A stretch of 64,000 nucleotides of DNA, taken from contig JAEYGI010000002.1 of NCBI GenBank assembly GCA_023402395.1, forward strand, positions 1 through 64,000. Direction: 5' to 3'. Each line of letters starts with the position of its first letter. The stretch's first letter is position 1. Below the pieces are notes generated by a model, which ran no database searches, had not been told where the DNA came from, and worked only from the letters and a program-made list of their open reading frames with translations. Shown piece by piece: positions 52,907 through 60,665 of this stretch. The position numbers and the translations under genes are program-made. Source of the DNA: Bacillota bacterium (GTDB taxonomy: Bacteria > Bacillota > UBA4882 > UBA8346).

Positions 52907-53224
52907 ATGTACGACATAAACGAACCGATTGATGAACAACGGCGAAGAGGACCAAGACAACCAAGGTACTCGGGACGACCGAGATATCGATACCAACGGC
53001 CTGGTTATTATCGGCCCTATCGCTATGGACCTTTGTATTATCCTGGCTATCAACAGCCAAGATATTGCCCCTATGGCGGAACGGCATATACTCTGCAAGA
53101 AAATATCGACGTTTATACATTGGCTGATCAACTTGGTGTTTCCGAAGGAGAACTTCTTAACTACAATCCAAGACTAAACTATAATTCAATCTTGTACAGA
53201 GGGCAGGTTATTTGTCTACCCTAG
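52907..53224 (+). CDS. LysM-domain protein with Arg/Tyr/Pro-rich N-terminus
   Basis: This is a 105-residue protein. Residues about 15-58 are rich in Arg, Tyr, Pro and Gly (RYRYQRPGYYRPYRYG). Residues about 60-105 form one LysM module (AYTLQENIDVYTLADQLGVS, then LLNYNPRLNYNSILYRGQVI). Similar small proteins occur in spore coats, where LysM binds cortex peptidoglycan. A spore role is suggested by the nearby cotJ operon. Confidence 0.7.
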   Translation: MYDINEPIDEQRRRGPRQPRYSGRPRYRYQRPGYYRPYRYGPLYYPGYQQPRYCPYGGTAYTLQENIDVYTLADQLGVSEGELLNYNPRLNYNSILYRGQVICLP

Positions 53225-53294
53225 TAGTTATGTTAAAAAAAGCTGGCTCTTTCATACTTAAGGCTCCTTTGGTTTAGGCAGCATAAACTATAAA

Positions 53295-53330
53295 AAAAGT
53301 CCCCATTCCAAACAGAATGAGGACTTTTAA
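53295..53330 (+). terminator. Terminator of LysM gene
   Basis: AAAAGTCCCCATTC pairs with GAATGAGGACTTTT (one mismatch) around a 6-base loop. Confidence 0.75.
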
Positions 53331-54440
53331 GTTGGGTTAAAACCTCATTTCAATTCTGCCCATGATCCTACCCGCCATCACCTGTTGTCCACTCCGCCCG
53401 TACCTGATTCGTTTTTCATTCCATTGCCAGGAGTCATATTGCCCATAAACCTTCCGGACCAAATCCTCAGCCCGCCCAGCCTAATACCGACCACTATTCG
53501 CCAGGTTTCCTCGGCGCTCTGGAATCGTAACCACGATCTCTACCGAATCCCCTAAAGTGTCTCCATCTCCACCCGTCTATAGTCGATCCGCCCACGGTTT
53601 CCCTGGTTTCCGGATGCTTGCCCTTGGCCGATCACCTCCCCGGTCTCGTGTCAACATACTTGATAGAAACAGACCCGGCGACTGGTATCGTCACCGTCGC
53701 CGGGTTGCAGAGAGGAGGAGGTATTCTGGATGATCCCGGAGTCTGGTCTTACTCTCCGTACTTATTAGACTATCCGCTTGCCTCTTTTGTTCCAGGGTTG
53801 GCCTTTCAATCACGACTTTCCAATCCGGCTTCTCGAACCCGCTCGAGCATACGGTCATAAAAAAACAGCCCCGTATAGGACTGCTTTCAAAACCTGTTAA
53901 AACGACTAAGCACCAAACCCATTACTCGAAACCGCCTATGCGGGTACGCGATCCATCGCAACTCGGTCAATTGATGGAGATTGTCAGGTTGCGGCAGCGT
54001 CCGTTAAATCTCACCTAGCCTGGAAACCGAGTGAAAACGCACCAGCGGGACGCCAAAACGAGATTGCTCTGGAATTATGACCTGGCCATTGCGGAAGCGG
54101 CAAATTGAAATGGAGCAGAGACTGTTTAAGGCCTGCAAGAGTTGAAATAAATCACCGCTGATACTGCCGAACCAAATCGGAGATATCAGCCGTTTTCAAA
54201 CGGCGAAACCGTGCTGGGCATCGAAAGACATCGTTTCATTGACAGGTAAACGCGACGAATAGGCGGGATTCAGCATTTAACCAATCCCAATTGGAGAAAT
54301 GTAGTGGCGATCCGCCGATATTGCCCGCAGGTCGGCCTCAAGCACGTTTCAGGCGCTGACTATAGAAAGCCCATTATACGGTTGAACTATCCATTACCAA
54401 ATATTTCGGTGATGGGAGTGATGAATGGCGGATATCAGCT

Positions 54441-54580
54441 ATGAAGTTGAGATAGAGTATATGAAGTTGAGATAGAGTATATGAAGTTGAGATAGAGTAT
54501 ATGAAGTTGAGATAGAGTATATGAAGTTGAGATAGAGTATATGAAGTTGAGATAGAGTATATGAAGTTGAGATAGAGTAT
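54441..54580. repeat. Perfect 20-bp tandem repeat, 7 copies
   Basis: Seven identical copies of the unit ATGAAGTTGAGATAGAGTAT. The unit derives from the decayed osmC copy: the functional gene has ATGAGGTTGAAGTAGAGTCA at 52041-52060. Sequence identity among copies means the expansion is recent. Confidence 0.95.
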
Positions 54581-54609
54581 AGGTAGCGGGTTTCGCTTGC
54601 TTTATAACC

Positions 54610-54641
54610 GCGTCGGAACCTGATTTTTCAGGTTCCGACGC
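54610..54641. other. Hairpin downstream of cotJC
   Basis: Perfect 14-bp arms (GCGTCGGAACCTGA and complement) with a 4-base loop. It may end the cotJ transcript, although no T-run follows. Confidence 0.5.
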
Positions 54642-54649
54642 AACCATTC

Positions 54650-54724
54650 TTATTGGGCAAGGCTTGCCAGTACGGCCAAACCGCTGATGATGCCCCAAAC
54701 CCATAATTTAACTTTGACCGGCAT
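54650..54724 (-). CDS. Putative 24-residue membrane peptide
   Basis: ATG 54724 with GGAGTG upstream reads MPVKVKLWVWGIISG then LAVLASLAQ, a single hydrophobic helix with a basic start. It follows cotJC by about 30 bases and may be the last gene of that operon. Short length makes it uncertain. Confidence 0.4.
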   Translation of the reverse strand: MPVKVKLWVWGIISGLAVLASLAQ

Positions 54725-54752
54725 CACACATCACTCCATTACCTTGGACGAA

Positions 54753-55325
54753 TTAATAAACCTGTCGAGCGTTCTGATGTTCCTGAACTATATTCAAAGC
54801 TTCTCCGAACCGTTGAAAATGAACAATCTCCCGTTCACGCAAAAAGCTTAGCGTATCTTTCAAATCCGGGTCATCGGTGAGATTGATCAGCCATTGATAG
54901 GTCGCCCTGGCTTTCTGCTCCGCCGCCATATCCTCGGTTAAGTCGGCCACCGGGTCCCCTTTGGCCTGGATATAAGCGGCAGTCCATGGATTACCGGTCG
55001 CATCGACATAGAAAAGTGCGTTATCGTGATCAGCATAATGCCCACCCAAATCAACCGCTTTCATCTCGTCGGGGCTAGCCCCCTTCGTCAATTTATAGAC
55101 AAGAGTAGCAATTATTTCCAAATGGGCCATTTCTTCCGTGCCGATATCATTGAGAATCGCCTTGGTCTGACCAGTGGGCATGGTATAGCGTTGGTTAAGG
55201 TAACGGAGCGAAGCAGCCAGCTCCCCGTCAGGCCCGCCGTACTGCGTGATCAAATATTTGGCCATTTTCAGATCAGCTCTCCCGACTTTGGCCGGGTACT
55301 GCAATTTCTTTTCATAAATCCACAT
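54753..55325 (-). CDS. cotJC: Spore coat protein CotJC (Mn-catalase family)
   Basis: This 190-residue protein starts MWIYEKKLQYPAKVGRADLK. A ferritin-like four-helix core carries metal ligands in GGPDGELAASLRYLNQRY, DIGTEEMAHLEIIATLV and DLTEDMAAEQKARATYQWL. It belongs to the manganese catalase/CotJC family of the spore coat and may protect spores from peroxide. It is the third gene of cotJABC. Confidence 0.93.
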   Translation of the reverse strand: MWIYEKKLQYPAKVGRADLKMAKYLITQYGGPDGELAASLRYLNQRYTMPTGQTKAILNDIGTEEMAHLEIIATLVYKLTKGASPDEMKAVDLGGHYADHDNALFYVDATGNPWTAAYIQAKGDPVADLTEDMAAEQKARATYQWLINLTDDPDLKDTLSFLREREIVHFQRFGEALNIVQEHQNARQVY

Positions 55326-55337
55326 CGGCGGTTCCTC

Positions 55338-55592
55338 CTAATAATCAATTTCCCACGGCCAAGGCTCCTCGACCCATCTCCAACAGGGCGCGTTGAGACT
55401 GTCAGAAGGAAGCAACGGTCCATAGGTGCTGGTATAGGTGTCAGTCAATTGTTTCAATTGTTGAGTCGTATTGCAATAATCCAGCAACGCCCTTTGATCC
55501 CCAGGATGATTATCGAGATACAAATTAAATTCCACCGCTGTGAATTCCAGGGCCTGAATCGCATTTAACATTTCCAATTGGTCACGATCCAT
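55338..55592 (-). CDS. cotJB: Spore coat protein CotJB
   Basis: This 84-residue protein has the CotJB signature LEFTAVEFNLYLDNHPGD, a Tyr near ALLDYCN, and the terminal WRWVEEPWPWEIDY. ATG 55592 follows the cotJA stop directly (TAAATG). It precedes cotJC by 12 bases. Confidence 0.92.
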   Translation of the reverse strand: MDRDQLEMLNAIQALEFTAVEFNLYLDNHPGDQRALLDYCNTTQQLKQLTDTYTSTYGPLLPSDSLNAPCWRWVEEPWPWEIDY

Positions 55593-55754
55593 TTATAGAT
55601 GCCTCCTATCCCGGGGATAGCCACGATACGACCGGAATAATTCCGGGAAGATCGTTCCCATCATCAGTCCTTTCATGGGATCCCAGCGATTGATATATAT
55701 CTGCGGCGGGACATACGCCTGAGCTAATTGCAGACAGACCGGATTACAGTCCAT
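55593..55754 (-). CDS. cotJA: Spore coat-associated protein CotJA
   Basis: This 53-residue protein starts at ATG 55754 after AAGGAGG. It reads LAQAYVPPQIYINRWDPMKG and GTIFPELFRSYRG, the CotJA pattern (AYVPxQ...GTIFPEL). It is the first gene of the sporulation operon, expected to be transcribed in the mother cell. Confidence 0.9.
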   Translation of the reverse strand: MDCNPVCLQLAQAYVPPQIYINRWDPMKGLMMGTIFPELFRSYRGYPRDRRHL

Positions 55755-55851
55755 ACTTGTCACGACCTCCTTGGGACTTTTATTCCTATTCTATTCGCCC
55801 GAATGCCGGTTGCACATGGGCCAAACGCCTAAAAACATGGGACTATGGAAT

Positions 55852-55872
55852 AAAAAAACCCCTAACAGGGGT
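55852..55872 (-). terminator. Terminator of Cys-rich protein gene
   Basis: CCCCT-AAC-AGGGG with seven T on the minus strand, directly after the stop at 55875. Confidence 0.8.
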
Positions 55873-55874
55873 CA

Positions 55875-56162
55875 TCAAGGCTTGGGCACCGATTTTTTCT
55901 CCGGTTCCAGCGTATTCTTTTTTCGTTTCAGTTTTAGTTTAATCTCATCCGGCATGATGATTTCAGTAATTTCCACCGCCCGGTAATCAGCCTCTCCCAA
56001 GCAGCGGCAGCAATTATCGCAGGTTTTGTCCGGATCCAGATCGCACCGGTTGCATTCTCCACAATCATCACAAACCTTCTTCGGGTCCAGTATACAGTCA
56101 ACCAATCCCATCGCTCCTTGTGGATCTTCTTCATAGAAATGTTCATTCCATCCAATCATCAT
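55875..56162 (-). CDS. Cysteine-rich small protein of unknown function
   Basis: This is a 95-residue acidic protein. Residues about 22-55 hold eight or more Cys in repeated CxxC-like spacing (VCDDCGECNRCDLDP, then KTCDNCCRCLG), likely binding zinc or an iron-sulfur cluster. The C-terminal tail is Lys/Pro-rich. I recognise no family. It is monocistronic with its own terminator and lies beside the cotJ operon. Confidence 0.6.
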   Translation of the reverse strand: MMIGWNEHFYEEDPQGAMGLVDCILDPKKVCDDCGECNRCDLDPDKTCDNCCRCLGEADYRAVEITEIIMPDEIKLKLKRKKNTLEPEKKSVPKP

Positions 56163-56272
56163 ATTCCGCGCCTATTAACAAAACCCTCCCGAATACGGAA
56201 TTTTCTTAACAAACCCACATATGCAGGAAAATGAAGAATGCACCCAGAATATGAATACTTGGAGGAATCAAA

Positions 56273-56518
56273 ATGCTATTTGCCGCTTCCGTCAAAGTCA
56301 GCCTGGGAAAGAACCATCGCCGGCTGGATCTCGTCATCGAAGCCGATACCATTGACATCGCCAAGGAAAAGGCTATCAAGCGAGCCCATAAAATTTACTC
56401 GCCAGGGAAAAAAGCCGTTTATGCCATTATCGATATCATTACCGAGGCAGACGCCTATCAAACATTGTCTTCCCCAAAGCAATCAGAATCCGGTGATGAC
56501 GCCGAGACTCAGGATTAA
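56273..56518 (+). CDS. Small protein of unknown function
   Basis: This is an 81-residue protein with an excellent ribosome site (GGAGGAATCAAA before ATG). Its sequence VKVSLGKNHRRLDLVIEAD alternates like beta-strands, followed by a helix IAKEKAIKRAHKIY and an acidic tail. No family is recognised. Confidence 0.6.
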   Translation: MLFAASVKVSLGKNHRRLDLVIEADTIDIAKEKAIKRAHKIYSPGKKAVYAIIDIITEADAYQTLSSPKQSESGDDAETQD

Positions 56519-56634
56519 TCCTTCTCCCCGTCTTTATTCTTTCAATTCGTATTTTCTATCGTTTCCTTCGGAACCAATATCAGAATAGCTTCCAGTTTAG
56601 CTTCCTCCCCGAAAAAACAAGTCTCATAGTAAAT

Positions 56635-56871
56635 ATGGACCAATCCGGGCAGACTAATCCGGGTGATACTATGTCCAAAGATTTGAAAGTCAATGAGATC
56701 GTCAATTTTGTAGCCAAACATCCCCAGACCATCGCCAGCCGGAGGATTTGCCGAGAAGTGCTCGGAGAAGCCTTGGATCGTTTCAACGAGGAATTCGCTG
56801 CGGAGTTGGAGTCCCAGCTTCAAAAGAAAGATGAGTTGAGGATTGACAGCTATTATTCCTTAATCCGCTAA
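56635..56871 (+). CDS. Small helical protein of unknown function
   Basis: This frame has 78 residues, or 66 from the second ATG at 56671 (MSKDLKVNEIVNFVAKHP). It is helix-rich with charged residues (ALDRFNEEFAAELESQLQKK). A minus-strand frame overlaps most of it and starts at TTG without a ribosome site, so I favour this strand. The ribosome site here is weak too. Confidence 0.4.
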   Translation: MDQSGQTNPGDTMSKDLKVNEIVNFVAKHPQTIASRRICREVLGEALDRFNEEFAAELESQLQKKDELRIDSYYSLIR

Positions 56872-56901
56872 AAAAGTCGTGAAGCTGCTGAGATTGACGT
56901 C

Positions 56902-57468
56902 TTATTTACGCTTTTTTACGGAAAATCCGAAGCTTCCCACCGTCTCCTTTAAAGTCCAGTAGTGACCGTGAACATAGGCGATCAAGTCGGCCCTGGCCAG
57001 GTTGAGCCGGCCGTTTCGGTCGACGAGTTCTTCATTCACCTGCACTCCCAGGACTTTGGCGAGAAAGAGGTCGTGTGAACCCAGTTCCAGTACTGACTCA
57101 ACCTGACACTCCAGCGCCACGGGCGCTTGGGCAATGATTGGCGCCTTTACCAGACCGGCCGGTTCCCCAATCAGTCCAGTGGCTTGGAACTTGTCAGTAT
57201 CGCGGCCGGATCGCACTCCACAAAAATCTATTGCCCGAACCATTCTCCGGCTGGGCAGGTTGACAACGAATTGGCCAGAATCTTTTATTAACCCGTGAGA
57301 AAACCGTTCCGGCTTGATCGCTATGGAAACCATCGCCGGATCGCTACAAACAGTCCCGGCCCAAGCCACAGTGATAATATTGACATGCCCGCAGCTGTCA
57401 CCGCAGGTCACCAAGACGGGCGGAACCGGATACAGCATCGTTCCCGGTTTCCAATGAAGTTTCGCCAT
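56902..57468 (-). CDS. Flavin reductase-like FMN-binding protein
   Basis: This 188-residue protein of the flavoredoxin/flavin reductase family carries WKPGTMLYPVPPVLVTCGD, the NIITVAWAGTVCSDPAMVSI segment, FVVNLPSRRMV, FCGVRSGRDTDKF and ESVLELGSHDLFLAKV. It binds FMN in a split barrel and transfers electrons to an unknown acceptor. Its 5' end overlaps the alpha/beta hydrolase gene by 71 bases. Confidence 0.9.
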   Translation of the reverse strand: MAKLHWKPGTMLYPVPPVLVTCGDSCGHVNIITVAWAGTVCSDPAMVSIAIKPERFSHGLIKDSGQFVVNLPSRRMVRAIDFCGVRSGRDTDKFQATGLIGEPAGLVKAPIIAQAPVALECQVESVLELGSHDLFLAKVLGVQVNEELVDRNGRLNLARADLIAYVHGHYWTLKETVGSFGFSVKKRK

Positions 57469-58231
57469 GTTGAGGTACCAACTCCAGTTGCTTTTTGATT
57501 AAGGCTTGAATTTCAGGGTGAAAAGGCAATTGCTTATGAACGGCCCTTAATGAAAAATCATCCAATACTTCAAAGTAATAATCGGCAGCCACTCGGGTAC
57601 TAGCTACCGGAACTACCAGATCGCCCTCTCCAACCCAACCGTTCAGCCACCGCGCATAGCCAGCGGCGAGGGACCGGCGATCCATGGACAGCAATGCCTT
57701 TAAGGCGATGACCGTGGTCTCTATTGCTTCCGGAAACGGAGTATCGGCCAGTTGAACCAGGAAGGGATTCCCCATCCGCAGAACTTGCGGGGATAAGGCG
57801 CGACCATCGCCTGGAAAGAGTTGATCTTTCTGGCTCGGTGCAAACTGAAACTGGAACCAATTAGCCCATGGCGAGCCGAGAAACGGAGGAGCGATCATAA
57901 TCAACCTGCCAATCTCCCCCTGGTAGATCGATGATACGCTATAATACTTGGCTACTATACCGCCGAGACTAAACGTGATTATATCCAGCGATTCGCTTCC
58001 TGTCACATCCAGCACCTTAACGATTTCGCTCCGGAGAAACCCGGCCGACTCGGGAATCGGCCGAAAGGTATGATAGTTGAACCAAAAGAGATCATGCCTG
58101 GGCACATAACCGCTCCGGACCAAAAATTCAAACATGCTCCCGGGAAGGGATCTGGAAAAAACGCGCCCGGGGGTCCCAAACGTTTCCCGGGCATTGCTGC
58201 CAATTCCATGAACAAGTAACAGGGGTCTCAT
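57398..58231 (-). CDS. Alpha/beta hydrolase (lipase-like)
   Basis: This 277-residue protein has LLLVHGIGSNARETFG (oxyanion segment) and DIITFSLGGIVAKYY with the nucleophile elbow FSLGG, where the usual first Gly is Phe-preceded (TFSLGG for GxSxGG). A likely acid Asp in EGDLVVPVAS and a His in VHKQLPFHPE complete the triad. It has no signal peptide, so it is cytosolic. GAGGTG precedes the ATG. The overlap with the flavin reductase suggests coupled expression. Confidence 0.8.
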   Translation of the reverse strand: MRPLLLVHGIGSNARETFGTPGRVFSRSLPGSMFEFLVRSGYVPRHDLFWFNYHTFRPIPESAGFLRSEIVKVLDVTGSESLDIITFSLGGIVAKYYSVSSIYQGEIGRLIMIAPPFLGSPWANWFQFQFAPSQKDQLFPGDGRALSPQVLRMGNPFLVQLADTPFPEAIETTVIALKALLSMDRRSLAAGYARWLNGWVGEGDLVVPVASTRVAADYYFEVLDDFSLRAVHKQLPFHPEIQALIKKQLELVPQHGETSLETGNDAVSGSARLGDLR

Positions 58232-58270
58232 TGAAGCACCTCAACCTTAGTTTGTCAGCGGAAAAATTTC

Positions 58271-58708
58271 TTAGTCATTCAGATATATCCGCCCTTCCCC
58301 GGTTTGATTCTTCACCGCTATAAAATTAGCGCCAATTCCGATTATCTGGTTATCTTCAATGTAATCGCCGACTTTGACCACCCAGGTATGGGCATTGTAG
58401 TCCGGCTCCAAACCGACCACGGCCGAACTGTTCCTCCCCTGAATGATTCCCCAAAGAATTAAATTGGCTCGGAACTCTAAAGTCTCGGTGGCTACTGGCC
58501 CAAAGAAGAGACTACCCTCCGCCAGGACTCGATAGCGGGTATAAGGATAAATGCGTTCCGGCTTATTGAAAGAAAAACGCCTGGTTTGACCGAGCGTGGG
58601 CTCGGCGGGCCGATAAAATTTGGCGTTCACCCAACTGAATAAACCCCAGCCGAAGACCAAAAGGGCCACTCCATATAAGATCCAACTGCGTTTCAATAAG
58701 CCATTCAT
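58271..58708 (-). CDS. gspC: Type II secretion GspC-like protein
   Basis: This 145-residue protein has an N-terminal membrane helix (WILYGVALLVFGWGLFSWV) followed by an HR-type domain: LILWGIIQGRNSSAVVGLE, VKVGDYIEDNQIIGIGANFI. There is no PDZ or coiled-coil end. In T2SS GspC links the inner-membrane platform to the secretin GspD, but no secretin gene lies in this window. It comes last in the operon, after gspM, rather than first as in proteobacteria. Confidence 0.75.
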   Translation of the reverse strand: MNGLLKRSWILYGVALLVFGWGLFSWVNAKFYRPAEPTLGQTRRFSFNKPERIYPYTRYRVLAEGSLFFGPVATETLEFRANLILWGIIQGRNSSAVVGLEPDYNAHTWVVKVGDYIEDNQIIGIGANFIAVKNQTGEGRIYLND

Positions 58709-59235
58709 TGTGGTCCTTTCTTCTCCAGCAATTGGGTTACCAGCACCACCTGGTAGCTAAGCTGCTTCTTATCGGCCAAGCTATGAACTTGCAACCGTTT
58801 GGTCCGCAGGCCATATCGACAGGATGATGCCTGATATAAGAAATTGAACAGCGCAGCGGCGGAGGTCGTGCCTTCTAAAGCGACTCCGATCTGTTGTTCC
58901 GAGACCCGAACCGTATTTTTTTGCTGAACACTCAATTCACTTGAACTTATCAACCGTTCCACTTCGGTCAGAAGGTTAATATGAGCCTGTTCCGGGTTCC
59001 GTCCGTCCAAAAACTTTTGCTCCAAAGTTTGCAACCGTTTCAGAACCGCTTCGCTTCTGGCTTCAATGTTGTTTCGGGACGCCAGTAACCGGCGGGCGGA
59101 TTCAATATTGGGAGAGTTCCAGTTCGATTCTTCCACAGCGGCCGATTCCGGACGATTTAAAACAAAATTGTAAAACAATGATGCAATAATCACCACCATG
59201 ACTCCAAGCCATAGGTTTCGCTCTTTTGCAGTCAT
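58705..59235 (-). CDS. gspM: Type II secretion GspM-like protein
   Basis: This 176-residue protein has a short cytosolic start, one membrane helix (LWLGVMVVIIASLFYNFVL), a coiled coil (about 45-105) and a ferredoxin-like C-terminal domain. It is a GspM/PilO-type inner-membrane platform protein. It overlaps gspL and gspC by 4 bases each (ATGA), so the operon is tightly coupled. Confidence 0.8.
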   Translation of the reverse strand: MTAKERNLWLGVMVVIIASLFYNFVLNRPESAAVEESNWNSPNIESARRLLASRNNIEARSEAVLKRLQTLEQKFLDGRNPEQAHINLLTEVERLISSSELSVQQKNTVRVSEQQIGVALEGTTSAAALFNFLYQASSCRYGLRTKRLQVHSLADKKQLSYQVVLVTQLLEKKGPQ

Positions 59236-60641
59236 CGGCCCGCCTCCTTTCGAACGATCGGACCTTCCAGGTGAAACATCTCTCCTTCATCCGTGATTGA
59301 TATTGTTCCCTTCAATTTTAAACTCTCTAAGCCTGGAACACTCCGGAGCTTATTTAACATAAGCGAGACCACTGGCGTCACCCCGGAAATGTCTTTGATA
59401 ACCCCGTCCTCAATGATGATATCGGCGATCCGGGTTCCATCGGGAAGATTCTCCTGAAATAATTTTAGAAACTCTAATTCCCGGGCGGAACCATTCAACC
59501 ATTCTTCAAGGGTCTGATATTGGGTTTGATTGCGACTGGTTTCCAACTCCACCTGCTGCAATCTGGCGATTACTTCGGATTTGGACTGAAGCCAATGCCC
59601 GGTCTTTTGATTTTTTACAATTTCAGCTTGAACCGTCAATAAGATTCCACCCATCAGAATTAAAGCGGCTCCGGCTAATTTAACGAAACCCAGCACCCAC
59701 TGACGTTTTTGCCGGGCGATGGTCTGTTCGTATGAATACAGCTGAATTCCCAGCTGATCAAAGTAGCCGAACTCATCCAACGCCAAGCCCAACAACGGAG
59801 CGACCTGGGGCAAATGCCGCCTGGCCACGATTACTCCCAGTAAGCGGGTATTGTCCGGGATTTTGATTGCCAAATCGGGCTGCAAAATTTCCCGTACTGT
59901 AAAGTTTCCTTCTTCCACCCGACCAAATGCCCAGATTAACGAAGGAAGCAGAAAACCGGTTCCAGCCGTGAATGAAGCCACCGATAACCGGACTTCTTCC
60001 AAAAAATCGATAACGGAATCCCCGACTCCCAAGGCCAATTCATCGGTTCCCGGCGAGAAGTCGCGGCGGTAGACAACTTCCTGATTGAGCAGCACTCCAA
60101 ATTCCGTCTTATCACAGCCCAAATCAAGATACGCCGCATCGGTAGGCTGGTCGCCCAAACAATCCCGATTAAAATTGATAAAATTTTGAATCCCTCGGGT
60201 TTTCAATCCCGACCAAGATACCTCCAACCCGGCCTGCTGAAAGATTTGAAGATGGGCGCTAAGTTCCTCGTTCCTTACGACCACCACTTTGACCAAAATC
60301 ATCTGATCCTGCGGCTGATAGCTGAGAATATGATAAATGTCCCCGCGGGTGCCGCTGGTCTCCAGTTCCAACTGGACTGCGGCGGTCAGCTGTTCCTGGG
60401 GTAAAACCGGCACATATACCGATTTGAATTTGGTCAAAAATCCGGGAAGGGAACAGATTATTTGATTGTGACTGAAATTTTCCTTGGTCCAGACCGCACG
60501 CAGCCATTCCGAACTCGCTCCCTCCGGCGGTACTTCCCGGACCGCATAGCGGACGATCTCGATCCCGGTTCTCCTGGCGGCCAGTTCGACGACTGTTAAC
60601 GAACGTTGGTTCAGTTCGGCCACGATTGCTTTTTTACTCAT
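59232..60641 (-). CDS. gspL: Type II secretion GspL/PilM-PilN-like protein
   Basis: This 469-residue protein has an actin-like cytoplasmic domain (about 1-315; VAELNQRSLTVVELAARR, YLDLGCDKTEFGVLL), a membrane helix (FVKLAGAALILMGGILL) and a periplasmic ferredoxin-like domain with a coiled coil. This is the GspL layout (PilM fused to PilN). It anchors the secretion ATPase GspE to the platform. Confidence 0.82.
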   Translation of the reverse strand: MSKKAIVAELNQRSLTVVELAARRTGIEIVRYAVREVPPEGASSEWLRAVWTKENFSHNQIICSLPGFLTKFKSVYVPVLPQEQLTAAVQLELETSGTRGDIYHILSYQPQDQMILVKVVVVRNEELSAHLQIFQQAGLEVSWSGLKTRGIQNFINFNRDCLGDQPTDAAYLDLGCDKTEFGVLLNQEVVYRRDFSPGTDELALGVGDSVIDFLEEVRLSVASFTAGTGFLLPSLIWAFGRVEEGNFTVREILQPDLAIKIPDNTRLLGVIVARRHLPQVAPLLGLALDEFGYFDQLGIQLYSYEQTIARQKRQWVLGFVKLAGAALILMGGILLTVQAEIVKNQKTGHWLQSKSEVIARLQQVELETSRNQTQYQTLEEWLNGSARELEFLKLFQENLPDGTRIADIIIEDGVIKDISGVTPVVSLMLNKLRSVPGLESLKLKGTISITDEGEMFHLEGPIVRKEAGR

Positions 60642-60665
60642 TACCGCCGTACACCACCGTTTGTC

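Larger units (their letters stand above)
53225..54649. other. Decayed region between LysM gene and cotJ operon
   Basis: About 1.4 kb without an intact gene. On the minus strand 53341-53480 reads AEDLVRKVYGQYDSWQWNEK then GQQVMAGRIMGRIEMRF and stops, clearly the end of a former gene. Frames are broken further upstream. 54233-54660 is a decayed duplicate of the FMN-gene/osmC region, and 54441-54580 a tandem repeat. The rest (53900-54230) is unassigned. Confidence 0.65.
54233..54660. repeat. Decayed segmental duplication of the FMN-gene 5' end and osmC 3' end
   Basis: Plus-strand 54233-54362 resembles 51128-51275 (start of the copy 1 FMN gene; shared words include AAGCACGTT and GGTCGGCCTCAAGCACGTT). 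54362-54660 resembles 51960-52095 (end of osmC and beyond; GGTTGAACTATCCAT, ATATCAGCTATGA). The order is kept, with about 680 bases of the original missing and many substitutions. Confidence 0.8.

Noticed and set aside
53618..53860. 80-codon plus-strand frame
   Set aside because: It lies in a decayed region, without a ribosome site or recognisable pattern.
54435..54704. 89-codon minus-strand frame rich in Leu/Tyr/Ser repeats
   Set aside because: It is a translation of the 20-bp tandem repeat. No ribosome site.
56542..56823. 93-codon minus-strand frame opposite a small plus-strand gene
   Set aside because: TTG start without a ribosome site. The plus-strand frame has better helical composition, though confidence is limited.
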